64,000 nucleotides of DNA from JAWLHA01 sp041690535 (lineage in GTDB: Bacteria > Pseudomonadota > Gammaproteobacteria > Thiohalomonadales > Thiohalomonadaceae). The notes beneath the pieces were generated by a model. It made no database searches. It had not been told where the DNA came from and saw only the letters and a program-made list of their open reading frames with translations. How positions within the stretch are numbered: the stretch's first letter is position 1; each line of letters begins with the position of its first letter. The stretch covers positions 36,589 through 100,588 of the forward strand of contig JAWLHA010000009.1 in assembly GCA_041690535.1 (NCBI GenBank). Reading direction: 5' to 3'. A program made the position numbers and the translations under genes. Positions 24,967 to 35,081 of this stretch are shown here, one piece after another.

Positions 24967-26820
24967 ATGCCCGAGTATCGCTCCCGTACCTCCACCCACG
25001 GCCGCAACATGGCGGGTGCCCGCGCGCTGTGGCGCGCCACCGGCATGAAGGACGAGGACTTCAAGAAACCCATCATCGCCATCGCCAACTCCTTCACCCA
25101 GTTCGTCCCCGGTCACGTGCACCTGAAGGACATGGGGCAGCTGGTGGCGCGGGAGATCGAGGCCGCGGGCGGGGTGGCCAAGGAGTTCAACACCATCGCC
25201 ATCGACGACGGCATCGCCATGGGCCACGGTGGCATGCTCTACTCCCTGCCCTCGCGGGAGATCATCGCCGATGCGGTGGAGTACATGGTCAACGCCCACT
25301 GCGCCGACGCCCTGGTGTGCATCTCCAACTGCGACAAGATCACCCCGGGCATGCTCAATGCCGCCCTGCGGCTGAACATCCCCACCATCTTCGTCTCGGG
25401 CGGCCCCATGGAAGCGGGCAAGGCGGTGATCCATGGCGGCGAGGTGCACCTGGACCTGGTGGACGCCATGATCGCCGGCGCCAACCCCAACGAAACCGAT
25501 GAAGACGTGGCGGTGATGGAGCGCTCCGCCTGCCCCACCTGTGGCTCCTGCTCCGGCATGTTCACCGCCAACTCCATGAACTGCCTCACCGAGGCCTTCG
25601 GGCTGTCGCTGCCCGGCAACGGCACCCTGGTGGCCACCCACGCCGACCGTGAGCGGCTGTTCAAGGAGGCCGGTCACCTCATCGTGGCCCTGGCCAAGCG
25701 CTACTACGAGGGGGACGACGCCTCGGTGCTGCCGCGCTCCATCGCCACCTTCGAGGCGTTCGAGAACGCCATGAGCCTGGACATCGCCATGGGCGGCTCC
25801 ACCAATACCATCCTGCACCTGCTGGCGGCGGCGCAGGAGGCGGGGGTGGACTTCACCATGGCCGACATCGACCGGCTCTCGCGCAAGGTGCCGCACCTCT
25901 GCAAGGTGGCGCCCAGCACCCAGAAGTACCATATCGAGGACGTGCACCGCGCCGGCGGCATCATGGCCATCCTGGGCGAACTGGATCGCGCCGGTCTGCT
26001 GCGCCGCGAGGTGCCCACCGTCCACGCCCCCACCCTCGGTGAGGCGGTGGACCTGTGGGACATCCTGCGCAGCGACGACCCCAAGCGCCACACCTTCTAC
26101 AAGGCGGCCCCGGGCGGGGTGCCGACCACCGTCGCCTTCAGCCAGGACAAGCGCTACCCCTCGCTCGACGCCGACCGGGAGAACGGCTGCATCCGTGATC
26201 TGGAGCACGCCTTCTCCAGGGACGGCGGTCTGGCGGTCCTCTACGGCAACCTGGCCGAAGAGGGCTGCGTGGTGAAGACCGCGGGGGTGGACGAGTCGAT
26301 CCTCACGTTCTCCGGCCCGGCGGTGATCTGCGAGAGCCAGGAGGAGGCGGTGGAGAAGATCCTCGGAGGCCAGGTGAAGGCCGGCGATGTGGTGATCGTC
26401 CGCTACGAGGGGCCGCGCGGCGGGCCGGGCATGCAGGAGATGCTCTACCCCACCAGCTACATCAAGTCCATGGGGCTCGGCAAGGCGTGCGCGCTCCTCA
26501 CCGACGGGCGCTTCTCCGGCGGCACCTCCGGCCTCTCCATCGGCCACGTCTCGCCCGAGGCGGCCGAGGGCGGCACCATCGGCCTGGTGGAGGAGGGGGA
26601 CCTCATCGAGATCGACATCCCCGGCCGCTCCATCCGGGTCGCTCTCACCGACGAGCAGCTGGCCGGGCGCCGCGCCGCCATGGCGGCCAGAGGCGCCCAG
26701 GCGTGGAAACCGGTCAGCCGTCAGCGGGAGGTCTCCGCGGCCCTCAAGGCCTATGCGGCCATGACCACCTCCGCGGCGCGCGGCGCGGTGCGGGACGTGA
26801 GCCAGCTGGAGCGGCGCTGA
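24967..26820 (+). CDS. ilvD: Dihydroxy-acid dehydratase IlvD
   Basis: A 617-residue Fe–S dehydratase of branched-chain amino acid synthesis, converting dihydroxy-isovalerate and dihydroxy-methylvalerate to the 2-keto acids. Cluster and active-site motifs are intact: CISNCDKITPGM near residue 122 and CPTCGSCSGMFTANSMNCL near 195, plus the C-terminal TDGRFSGGTSGLSIGHVSPE. Length is that of the E. coli enzyme. The ATG at 24967 gives the standard MPEYRSRTSTHG N-terminus; the upstream frame lies in a repeat. Other ilv genes are absent here, so it is a stand-alone locus. Confidence 0.98.
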   Translation: MPEYRSRTSTHGRNMAGARALWRATGMKDEDFKKPIIAIANSFTQFVPGHVHLKDMGQLVAREIEAAGGVAKEFNTIAIDDGIAMGHGGMLYSLPSREIIADAVEYMVNAHCADALVCISNCDKITPGMLNAALRLNIPTIFVSGGPMEAGKAVIHGGEVHLDLVDAMIAGANPNETDEDVAVMERSACPTCGSCSGMFTANSMNCLTEAFGLSLPGNGTLVATHADRERLFKEAGHLIVALAKRYYEGDDASVLPRSIATFEAFENAMSLDIAMGGSTNTILHLLAAAQEAGVDFTMADIDRLSRKVPHLCKVAPSTQKYHIEDVHRAGGIMAILGELDRAGLLRREVPTVHAPTLGEAVDLWDILRSDDPKRHTFYKAAPGGVPTTVAFSQDKRYPSLDADRENGCIRDLEHAFSRDGGLAVLYGNLAEEGCVVKTAGVDESILTFSGPAVICESQEEAVEKILGGQVKAGDVVIVRYEGPRGGPGMQEMLYPTSYIKSMGLGKACALLTDGRFSGGTSGLSIGHVSPEAAEGGTIGLVEEGDLIEIDIPGRSIRVALTDEQLAGRRAAMAARGAQAWKPVSRQREVSAALKAYAAMTTSAARGAVRDVSQLERR

Positions 26821-26846
26821 GCCCGCAAGTCATCGTCCCGCCGGGA

Positions 26847-26864
26847 GTGTCATAAGGCTGTAAC
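26847..26864 (+). promoter_or_regulatory. Probable Pho box upstream of phoB
   Basis: GTGTCATAAGGCTGTAAC consists of two TGTCA-like heptamers (GTGTCAT and CTGTAAC) spaced by 4 bases, matching the PhoB consensus at most positions. It sits 48 bp before the phoB start, consistent with autoregulation. Confidence 0.8.
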
Positions 26865-26911
26865 AGAAGTGCCCTTAAATGTAATCCGCGTGTAAGAGAG
26901 ACAGCCGGATT

Positions 26912-27604
26912 ATGACAGCCAAAAAGATACTCCTGGTCGAGGACGAGGCCGCCATCCGGGAGATGGTGATCATGGCGTTGGAGCGGGCCGGTTTCGACGT
27001 CCGCGAAGCGGGGGATGCGCAGCAGGCCGAGCGCCGGCTCGCCGACGGCCTGCCCGACCTCATCCTGCTCGACTGGATGCTGCCCGGCACCAGCGGCATC
27101 GAGCTGGCGCGCCGCCTGCGCCGGGACGACTACACCCGCGAGGTGCCGATCATCATGCTCACCGCCCGCAGCGAGGAGGATGATCGCATCCGCGGGCTGG
27201 ACGTGGGGGCCGACGACTACGTCACCAAGCCGTTCTCGCCCCGGGAACTCATCGCCCGCATCAAGGCCGTCATCCGTCGCACCCAAGCGGCGGAGGAAGA
27301 CGGGATCATGGCGGTCAGCGGTCTGCGGCTGGATCTCCACAGCCATCGGGTGACGGTGGAGGGCGAGGTGCTCAACATGGGGCCGACCGAATTCCGCCTC
27401 CTGCAGTTTTTCATGTCCCACCCCGAGCGGGTCTACAGCCGCACCCAGTTGCTGGACATGGTGTGGAGCCGCGGCGCCTTTGTGGAGGAGCGCACTGTGG
27501 ACGTGCACATCCGTCGGTTGCGCAAGGCGCTCTCGCCAAGGGGACATGATCGGTTGATCCAGACCGTCCGCGGTGCCGGGTACCGTTTTTCGGCCCAGGT
27601 ATAG
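26912..27604 (+). CDS. phoB: Phosphate regulon response regulator PhoB
   Basis: A 230-residue OmpR-class response regulator. The receiver domain (1–120) has the acidic pair Glu10/Asp11, phospho-acceptor Asp54 (LILLDWMLPG), the switch Thr in IIMLTAR and the Lys in TKPFSPRELIARIKAVIRR. The winged-helix domain (about 130–230) includes PTEFRLLQFFMSHPERVYSR and RTVDVHIRRLRKAL. When phosphorylated by PhoR it activates the pho regulon. phoR follows after 3 bp, and two pstS genes are just downstream. Confidence 0.97.
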   Translation: MTAKKILLVEDEAAIREMVIMALERAGFDVREAGDAQQAERRLADGLPDLILLDWMLPGTSGIELARRLRRDDYTREVPIIMLTARSEEDDRIRGLDVGADDYVTKPFSPRELIARIKAVIRRTQAAEEDGIMAVSGLRLDLHSHRVTVEGEVLNMGPTEFRLLQFFMSHPERVYSRTQLLDMVWSRGAFVEERTVDVHIRRLRKALSPRGHDRLIQTVRGAGYRFSAQV

Positions 27605-27607
27605 CCC

Positions 27608-28963
<1,356 letters not shown>

Positions 28964-29404
28964 GGTCGCCCGGGGGCAAGGCGGCAGCGTCGGTTGATGG
29001 CTTCGATGCTGCTCTCGGAGCTGCGCTTTGCCCCTGTTCACATTTCCACAGAGCCTGTGGATAACTCTGTGGAAGAGTTGTCGGAACATCCCTCAAGTTA
29101 CCGTCTCCGTTGGCGTTTAGTCGGATTGGTCAATTTGTGTTCATTTTCATATTGTCTTTTTTTATCAATGGCTTGCGAATCCTTCGCCTAACTTCCAGGA
29201 GATGTTCGGGCCCGCCCGTCGGCCCGTGCGGGGGGTGTGGAACACCCTTGACGACAGCGCTCAAATCTGATCCCGCAGGTAACGAGGAGCTCTCCCTCGG
29301 GCACTTGGCCCGTCAACAAAGCTTCATGCCGCGTTCACATTGCTGTCACACCCCTGCGCCATAGTTGTCCCATCGTGATTTTCCGTGAACAGGAGTGAGT
29401 GAAA
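28964..29404. other. Intergenic region phoR–pstS with DnaA-box-like site and AT-rich block
   Basis: A 441-bp gap with no convincing gene. It contains an inverted repeat, CCACAGAG and CTCTGTGG (29046–29072), whose centre includes TGTGGATAA at 29056–29064, a perfect DnaA-box complement. An unusually AT-rich stretch follows (about 29130–29190). The promoter-proximal part carries a Pho box. Confidence 0.5.
29332..29349 (+). promoter_or_regulatory. Probable Pho box upstream of the first pstS
   Basis: CGTTCACATTGCTGTCAC has the two heptamers CGTTCAC and CTGTCAC spaced by 4 bases. It lies 55 bp before the pstS start, which argues for PhoB control of this copy. Confidence 0.75.
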
Positions 29405-30379
29405 ATGAAGCTGTCCAAGATTGCTGCCGCCTGCAGCCTGATGGTTGCGACGGTGGTCTCCGGTCCGGCTGCCGCAGAAGCCAAGGTCGACCCCGCGCTG
29501 CCCGACTATACCCGCGCCAGCGGCGTGTCCGGCAACCTCTCCAGCGTTGGCTCCGACACCCTGGCCAACCTGATGACCCTGTGGGCCGAGGAGTTCAAGC
29601 GCGCCTACCCCAACGTCAACATCCAGATCCAGGCCGCCGGATCCTCTACTGCGCCGCCCGCACTCACCGAAGGCACCTCCAATCTGGGGCCCATGAGCCG
29701 CGCGATGAAGGACAAGGAGCTGGAAGCCTTCGAGAAGCGCCACGGCTACAAGCCGACCCCGATCCGGGTCGCCATTGACGCCCTGGCCGTGTATGTGCAC
29801 AAGGACAACCCCATCAAGGGGATGAGCGTGCCTGACGTGGATGCGGTCTTCTCGGCCACGCGCAAGTGCGGCAATTCAGAGGATGTCGCGAGCTGGGGCC
29901 AGCTCGGGGTGGGGGGGGGCTTGGGCAGCCAGAAGGTGCAGCTGTTCGGTCGCAACTCGGTCTCGGGCACCTACGGCTATTTCAAGGAAAAGGCTCTCTG
30001 CAAGGGGGACTTCAAGAACACGGTCAACGAGCAGCCCGGTTCCGCCTCGGTGGTCCAGTCGGTGGCCAGTTCGGTCAACGGCATCGGCTACTCCGGCGTG
30101 GGGTACATGACCTCGGGCGTGAGGGCCGTGCCCCTGGCCAAGTCGGCTGGCGGTGAATTCATCGAGGCCAGCGCCGAGAACGCCATCGCCGGCAAGTACC
30201 CGCTGAGCCGCTTCCTCTATGTCTACGTGAACAAGCACCCCAACAAGCCGCTGCCGCCCATGGAGATGGAGTTCCTGAAGCTGGTGCTCTCCCAGCAGGG
30301 CCAGCAGGTCGTGGTGAAGGACGGCTACATTCCCCTGCCGAAAAAGGTGGTGGAGCAGGAGCTGGCCAAGCTTCGCTAA
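29405..30379 (+). CDS. pstS: Phosphate-binding periplasmic protein PstS, copy 1
   Basis: A 324-residue periplasmic binding protein with a clear signal peptide (MKLSKIAAACSLMVATVVSG, then cleavage near AAAEA). The phosphate-site loop is recognisable in GSDTLANLM, AAGSSTAPPALTEG and GRNSVSGTYGYFKE. It delivers phosphate to the PstCAB transporter. The ATG at 29405 has AGGAG 9 bases upstream and is preferred over a GTG two codons earlier. It is preceded by a Pho box, followed by a terminator and then a close paralogue, whereas pstCAB-phoU lies 25 kb away. Confidence 0.92.
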   Translation: MKLSKIAAACSLMVATVVSGPAAAEAKVDPALPDYTRASGVSGNLSSVGSDTLANLMTLWAEEFKRAYPNVNIQIQAAGSSTAPPALTEGTSNLGPMSRAMKDKELEAFEKRHGYKPTPIRVAIDALAVYVHKDNPIKGMSVPDVDAVFSATRKCGNSEDVASWGQLGVGGGLGSQKVQLFGRNSVSGTYGYFKEKALCKGDFKNTVNEQPGSASVVQSVASSVNGIGYSGVGYMTSGVRAVPLAKSAGGEFIEASAENAIAGKYPLSRFLYVYVNKHPNKPLPPMEMEFLKLVLSQQGQQVVVKDGYIPLPKKVVEQELAKLR

Positions 30380-30400
30380 AACCTCACGGATGGCCGGAAG

Positions 30401-30428
30401 AACGCCCCCGCAAGGGGGCGTTTTGTTT
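30401..30428 (+). terminator. Rho-independent terminator after pstS copy 1
   Basis: The stem AACGCCCCC–GCAA–GGGGGCGTT runs into TTGTTTT. It ends the transcript of the first pstS before the repeat and the second pstS. Confidence 0.92.
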
Positions 30429-30444
30429 TCTGCAGGGGGGGGGC

Positions 30445-30517
30445 AGGGTAAACGCATCCTTACCCAAGGACTTACATCGCTCATAGTACGGCCGCGACGT
30501 GAGTATGCGTTTACCCT
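30445..30517. repeat. MITE-like palindromic repeat, family 1
   Basis: A 73-bp copy with arms AGGGTAAACGCATCCTTAC and the complement of AGGGTAAACGCATACTCAC. It lies between the two pstS paralogues, after the terminator of the first and 68 bp before the start of the second. The flanks are G-rich and only weakly similar. Confidence 0.8.
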
Positions 30518-30585
30518 GCTGCGGGGGTCAAACAAGGGGACGTTTCCGTTACAGTATGCAAAAAACCGGCTGGGAGTCCCCGCAC

Positions 30586-31566
30586 ATGCTGTTCAATGTT
30601 CGACGTTCGATCCTCTGCTTGTCGATGCTGCTGGTCGCGGCGCCCCTCTCGGCGCGGATGGCGGTGGATCCAATGCTTGAGGACTACACCCGGGCACAGG
30701 GGGTCTCCGGTAATCTCTCGAGCATCGGTTCCGACACACTCGCCAACCTCATGACCCTGTGGGCGGAGGAGTACAAGCGGCTCTATCCCAATGTGAACAT
30801 TCAGATCCAGGCCGCCGGTTCATCGACCGCCCCCACGGCACTGACGGAGGGGACCGCGAACATCGGGCCCATGAGCCGCAAGATGAAGGACCGTGAGCTG
30901 GAGGCCTTCGAGCGCAAGTACGGCTATAAGCCCACCCCCATACGTGTGGCCATCGATGCCCTTGCGGTGTACGTCCACAAGGACAATCCCCTGGCCGGCC
31001 TGACCATCCCTCAGGTGGATGCCGCCTTCTCCGCGACCCGCAGCTGCGGGTACCCACGGGACGTCACGAGCTGGCGTCAGTTGGGAGTGACCCATCCGCT
31101 CGGCAGCCAGAGCATTCAGCTGTTCGGGCGCAACTCGGTCTCGGGCACCTATGGCTATTTCAAGGAGAAGGCCCTCTGCAAAGGGGATTTCAAGAATACG
31201 GTGAACGAACAGCCAGGGTCGGCCTCGGTGGTGCAGTCGGTCGCGAGCTCGCCGAACAGTCTCGGTTATTCGGGGGTGGGTTACGTCACCGCAGGGGTGC
31301 GCGCGGTGCCGCTTGCAAAGCGTGAAGGCGAGCCGTTTGTCGAGGTCAGTGCGGACACGGCCGTGAGCGGTAAGTATCCGCTCAGCAGATTCCTCTATGT
31401 CTATGTGAACAAGCACCCCAACAAACCGCTGCCGCCACTCGAGCGGGAGTTCCTGAAGATGGTGCTTTCCAAACTCGGCCAGGAGATCGTGGTGAAGGAC
31501 GGCTACATCCCGCTGCCCGCAAGCCTGGCCGAGAAGGAGCGCGCCAGGCTGGTGTTCACGGAGTGA
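30586..31566 (+). CDS. pstS: Phosphate-binding periplasmic protein PstS, copy 2
   Basis: A 326-residue paralogue of the preceding gene. The two align almost end to end, sharing long blocks such as FGRNSVSGTYGYFKEKALCK and YPLSRFLYVYVNKHPNKPLP. The signal peptide is MLFNVRRSILCLSMLLVAAP. The ATG at 30586 follows GGGAG by about 10 bases. Its upstream region is a family 1 repeat, and I see no clear Pho box, so it may be expressed differently from copy 1. The ligand loops are intact, so it is probably functional. Confidence 0.88.
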   Translation: MLFNVRRSILCLSMLLVAAPLSARMAVDPMLEDYTRAQGVSGNLSSIGSDTLANLMTLWAEEYKRLYPNVNIQIQAAGSSTAPTALTEGTANIGPMSRKMKDRELEAFERKYGYKPTPIRVAIDALAVYVHKDNPLAGLTIPQVDAAFSATRSCGYPRDVTSWRQLGVTHPLGSQSIQLFGRNSVSGTYGYFKEKALCKGDFKNTVNEQPGSASVVQSVASSPNSLGYSGVGYVTAGVRAVPLAKREGEPFVEVSADTAVSGKYPLSRFLYVYVNKHPNKPLPPLEREFLKMVLSKLGQEIVVKDGYIPLPASLAEKERARLVFTE

Positions 31567-31751
31567 GGGAAAATTCCGGACCGAGGCGATGATCGGCGCA
31601 CGGCTTCGGCAGGCGCGTTTTCAGGAGTACAGTTCTCCCGGGCGGACCTGCATCCGGCCGCCCGCGTGGAGCGGCGCACAGCGGGAGCCCGGAAGTCCGA
31701 AATCGCCGGGGTGACGCCGCTGGCTGTTGACAGGTGCCTCGCCTCCGGGGC

Positions 31752-32075
31752 TCAGTGAAGCTGGGCGATCTCCGCCAGGGCCGTGAACGCAGCGCTGTCA
31801 TCAGGCCGGAAACTGAGCCGGGTCCCTTCCCGTGCGCATCGCGTGACCAGTGCCCCAATGCGGTGTACGTGAGTCTTGTTGTCCTTGCGGTACGAAAAGG
31901 TGACTTCAACCTCGGAATGGTTCGGCAGTTGAATGCAGCCCGTATCCACGGACATTCCGTCCTGGCGGATGTCGCGGGTGATCGCCCGGATCAACCCCAG
32001 GGGACGGTAATTGAGGACGATATGGAGGCTGTTCGGGCGCTTCTCCCCACGCCTGCCGGAACTCTTGTGGTGCAT
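31752..32075 (-). CDS. PilZ-domain protein (possible c-di-GMP binder)
   Basis: A 107-residue single PilZ domain. An N-terminal basic motif (GRRGEKRP…YRPLG) is followed by ITRDIRQDGMSVDTG, matching the (D/N)xSxxG element with Gln-Asp in place of the usual Ser region, so c-di-GMP affinity is uncertain. PilZ proteins act as effectors on motility, adhesion or biofilm functions. The ATG has AAGGAC about 9 bases upstream. It is divergent from the thioredoxin–CcdA gene, and no GGDEF/EAL gene is in the window. Confidence 0.75.
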   Translation of the reverse strand: MHHKSSGRRGEKRPNSLHIVLNYRPLGLIRAITRDIRQDGMSVDTGCIQLPNHSEVEVTFSYRKDNKTHVHRIGALVTRCAREGTRLSFRPDDSAAFTALAEIAQLH

Positions 32076-32378
32076 TGGTCGATGTCCTTATTCTGAATGT
32101 GATTTAATTGTTGCCTCCCCCCAAAGATCCGGCGTCCGGGCAGGGGAGAAAAAGTAAAGATAGTCCAAGGCCGTCCGTTTTCCAGTTGTCTGAAAGGGTA
32201 GTGCCCGCCAATGACGATTTGGTGACGCTGCCAACAGGGGGCACTTGCCCGACCTGCCGTGGTCGGAGCGGTTATGGCCGTCGGAAAACATACCATACGC
32301 GCACCGCCGGTTTTGAGATCGGGTTTCAGCTTCAGGAGTCTGTTCCGGGCCGCCGCGTTGGTTGAGGGTACAAAGACC
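32076..32378. other. Divergent intergenic region, no gene seen
   Basis: A 303-bp region separating the PilZ and thioredoxin–CcdA genes. No conserved frame, palindrome or terminator stands out. It should contain two outward-facing promoters. Confidence 0.4.
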
Positions 32379-33722
32379 ATGCAGTCCATATTCCATCCAC
32401 AACGGTACCTGATGCTCTGGCTGGTGGTCGTGCTCTTCGCGGGCTGGAGTGGTCGGCTTGCGGCCGAGCCGCCTGCCGTGGGCAACGACAACCTCTGGTA
32501 CACGGTGGATGCTCAGGGCGGGGTGCGGGTCAAGCTCTACTTCTTCTGGTCCCAGCGCTGCCCTCACTGCATCGAGGCCCAGCCCACCATCGAGGCGATG
32601 GTGCGGGACCACGCCTGGATCGAACTCCACTCCCATGAGGTGATGGGCAGCGCCGAAAGCCGCCAGCTCTATGCGGAGCTGGCGAGGCTGTTCGGTCAGG
32701 ATGCCCGCTCGGTGCCGGGGTTCTTCTTCTGCGGGCAGATGATGGTGGGCTATGAGAGCGCCGAGACCACGGGACGGCAGATCTACGAGGTGTTGGCGAG
32801 CTGTCGGGAACAGTTGGCCCAGGCCCGCGTGGTGCCCGCGTCGCCTCAGGTGACGGTGCCCGACGGGGCGCTCACCCTGCCGATCCTTGGGGCGCTGAAC
32901 CTCGAGGCGTGGTCGCTGCCCGCCATCACGGTGGCCATCGCAGGGCTGGACGCCTTCAATCCCTGCGCCTTCTTTGTGCTGCTGTTCCTGCTGAGCCTGA
33001 TGGTGCATGCGCGCAACCGCAAACGCATGCTGCTCATCGGCGGCATCTTCGTCTTTTTCTCCGGGTTCATCTATTTCCTCTTCATGGCCGCCTGGCTCAA
33101 TGTCTTCCTGGTGGTGGGGGAGCTGCGCGCGGTCACTGCCGTGGCGGGCGCCATCGCCGTCGCCATGGCGTTGCTCAACATCAAGGATTACGTTCGTCCC
33201 GGCAAGGGCCCCTCGCTCTCCATCCCGGAGAGCGCCAAGCCAGGGCTCTACCAGCGCATGCGGGAGCTGCTGCGGGCCGACAGCCTGCCCGCGATGGTGG
33301 TTGGCACCGTCACGCTGGCCATTGCAGTCAACACCTACGAGTTGCTCTGCACCTCCGGCCTGCCGATGGTCTATACCCGCATTCTCACGCTCGAACAGCT
33401 GCCGACCGCAAGCTACTACCTCTATCTGGCGCTCTATAACGTGATTTACGTGGTGCCGTTGCTGCTCATTGTCCTGGTCTTCACTTACACCCTGGGGGCC
33501 CACAAGCTCCAGGCCCAGGAGGGGCGGATACTGAAGTTGCTGTCGGGCCTCATGATGCTTGGGTTGGGCGTGGTGCTCATCATCGAGCCGGCTTGGCTGA
33601 ACAACATTGCCGTGGCCTTCGGCCTGATCCTGGGTGCGCTTTTCATCTCGGCAGGGATCTATCTTGCGGGCCGCCGGCGGCGGCCGGAGGGACACGCTTC
33701 GGGGGCGGGGGGGCAGGGGTAG
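32379..33722 (+). CDS. Thioredoxin-fold–CcdA/DsbD-like membrane fusion protein
   Basis: A 447-residue protein. A signal anchor (about 10–30) leads to a periplasmic thioredoxin-like domain (about 35–165) with the redox motif CPHC near residue 65, then a DsbD/CcdA-type membrane domain (about 185–435, six or more helices). The membrane domain keeps two isolated cysteines, in DAFNPCAFFVLLFLL and NTYELLCTSGLP, at the places where DsbD and CcdA carry their transmembrane redox pair. It probably carries electrons from cytoplasmic thioredoxin to the periplasm. The CPHC motif is DsbA-like, not CGxC. The ATG at 32379 gives a normal signal sequence. The partner substrate is unknown. Confidence 0.82.
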   Translation: MQSIFHPQRYLMLWLVVVLFAGWSGRLAAEPPAVGNDNLWYTVDAQGGVRVKLYFFWSQRCPHCIEAQPTIEAMVRDHAWIELHSHEVMGSAESRQLYAELARLFGQDARSVPGFFFCGQMMVGYESAETTGRQIYEVLASCREQLAQARVVPASPQVTVPDGALTLPILGALNLEAWSLPAITVAIAGLDAFNPCAFFVLLFLLSLMVHARNRKRMLLIGGIFVFFSGFIYFLFMAAWLNVFLVVGELRAVTAVAGAIAVAMALLNIKDYVRPGKGPSLSIPESAKPGLYQRMRELLRADSLPAMVVGTVTLAIAVNTYELLCTSGLPMVYTRILTLEQLPTASYYLYLALYNVIYVVPLLLIVLVFTYTLGAHKLQAQEGRILKLLSGLMMLGLGVVLIIEPAWLNNIAVAFGLILGALFISAGIYLAGRRRRPEGHASGAGGQG

Positions 33723-33738
33723 GTCGCAGGGCCCCCAA

Positions 33739-34527
33739 TTACCAGCGCCAACCGTTCCCCTTGCGAAGGGCGCGCAGCAACGCGGGGTACTCCACATCCA
33801 GTCGTGCCTCCAGCGCTCCGGCCCTCTCCTCCAGTTGCCGCAACAGGCGGCGGGAGTAGCTGCAGGGAATGGCCATGCCGATCACATTGTCCTTGCCGTG
33901 AACGGGGAGGCGGAGTACCGCGTGCGGAAAGGTCTCGCGCATCTCCTCCAGCAGATCGTCCGCAGTCACGCTATCGCCCGACCAGAGGTTCATGGCGAAG
34001 GTGCCGCCGGAGGCCAGCCGGTTGCGACACGCCGCCAGAAAGGTCTGCCCGCACACCGAATAGGCGATGCCCCGTGCGTCGAAGGCGTCCACAAGGATCA
34101 GATCGTACTCCCCGAACGCCTCCGGATCGGCTGCCACCGCGAACTCCCGGGCATCCCCGAGGTGCACCCGCAGACGGGGGTGGTCCTGCGCCAGGCCGAA
34201 GTAGCCACAGGCGACCTTGAAGACCGCCTCGCGATACTCCACCGCGTCGACCCGGCAGCGGGGGAAGTGGTGCAGGAAGAACTTCGCCAGTGAGCCGCCG
34301 CCCAGCCCGATCACCAGGACCCTTCGGGGCGACTCGGTAAACAGCAGGGCCGAGGTCATCGCCCGGGTGTAGGAGAGGGCCAGGTGAGTGGGCCTGCTCC
34401 GCTCCATGCTGCTCTGTTTGGGTTCGGTGCCGAAGTGAAGGGAGCGCTCGATGTCGCCCTCGACCACCTCGATGACCCCCAGTTCGTCCGCACTCTTGTG
34501 GATGAGCGTTCCGCCGTACTTTCGCAT
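33739..34527 (-). CDS. Spermidine synthase-like methyltransferase-fold protein
   Basis: A 262-residue member of the spermidine synthase/class I methyltransferase superfamily. The nucleotide-binding loop is VLVIGLGGGSLAKFF, followed by the acidic VDAVEY and the active-site region LILVDAFDARGIAYSV. The catalytic Asp region resembles polyamine aminopropyltransferases, but many such proteins have other substrates. No SpeD gene is nearby. The ATG at 34527 gives the expected start; the frame upstream overlaps the divergent small gene. It is convergent with the thioredoxin–CcdA gene, with a 16-bp gap. Confidence 0.82.
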   Translation of the reverse strand: MRKYGGTLIHKSADELGVIEVVEGDIERSLHFGTEPKQSSMERSRPTHLALSYTRAMTSALLFTESPRRVLVIGLGGGSLAKFFLHHFPRCRVDAVEYREAVFKVACGYFGLAQDHPRLRVHLGDAREFAVAADPEAFGEYDLILVDAFDARGIAYSVCGQTFLAACRNRLASGGTFAMNLWSGDSVTADDLLEEMRETFPHAVLRLPVHGKDNVIGMAIPCSYSRRLLRQLEERAGALEARLDVEYPALLRALRKGNGWRW

Positions 34528-34656
34528 GGTCACGTCGTAGTGTAGGGTACGGCATGGTATAGCCGCGGCAGGCCATTGTGAAAGCCCCCTGCACTCGGAG
34601 GGATGGGGCCGGAGACAGCCGGTCGCGGGACGAACGGTTAGATGAGGAGGGTTGTC

Positions 34657-34992
34657 ATGCGCTATGGCGTCATGCTGAACATGGACTACGAGCATTACCC
34701 CAGAGGGGCGGTGTTGGCGGTCTTTCAATCCATCAAGAGTGCTCTGGAGGAGAAGGGTTTTCGTCAGGACGGCCGGGCCTTCACCATTGGGTTGCCGCCC
34801 GGGGAGGCTTGCGATCTGGCCCGTGGGGCGCTGGAGGAGGCTGCTGCGCGCCACGATGAAGAGGTGTACGCGTACGTCAAGGAGTTCTACGGCTTTGACG
34901 TCTCGAAGGCCACCAACCTCCTGGTCCCCGGCGGAATGGAGATTGACGTGACCGAGCTGGAGGGCATCGAGCTCGGCAATTTGGGCAGTTGA
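34657..34992 (+). CDS. Small conserved-looking protein, unknown function
   Basis: A 111-residue soluble acidic protein that I do not recognise. It begins MRYGVMLNMDYEHYP after a strong GAGGAGG site, which favours this ATG over one 15 bases earlier. No signal peptide, membrane helix or metal motif is seen. Alternating alpha/beta character (AVLAVFQSIKSALEEKGF, EEVYAYVKEFYGFD) suggests a compact fold. It precedes the YgjP-like protease gene by 89 bp. Confidence 0.65.
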   Translation: MRYGVMLNMDYEHYPRGAVLAVFQSIKSALEEKGFRQDGRAFTIGLPPGEACDLARGALEEAAARHDEEVYAYVKEFYGFDVSKATNLLVPGGMEIDVTELEGIELGNLGS

Positions 34993-35081
34993 CGGGGATC
35001 ACCTCCGTCGAGGCCCTCGCGCCATCTATACTGCCGGTACGCCATTCACCCCGGTGGAAAACCAGACCGGCAGTCCCCTTG

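Noticed and set aside
28964..29404. Replication origin at the DnaA-box-like site
   Set aside because: Only one perfect box is seen and none of the usual origin neighbours (dnaA, dnaN, gidA, rpmH) is present.
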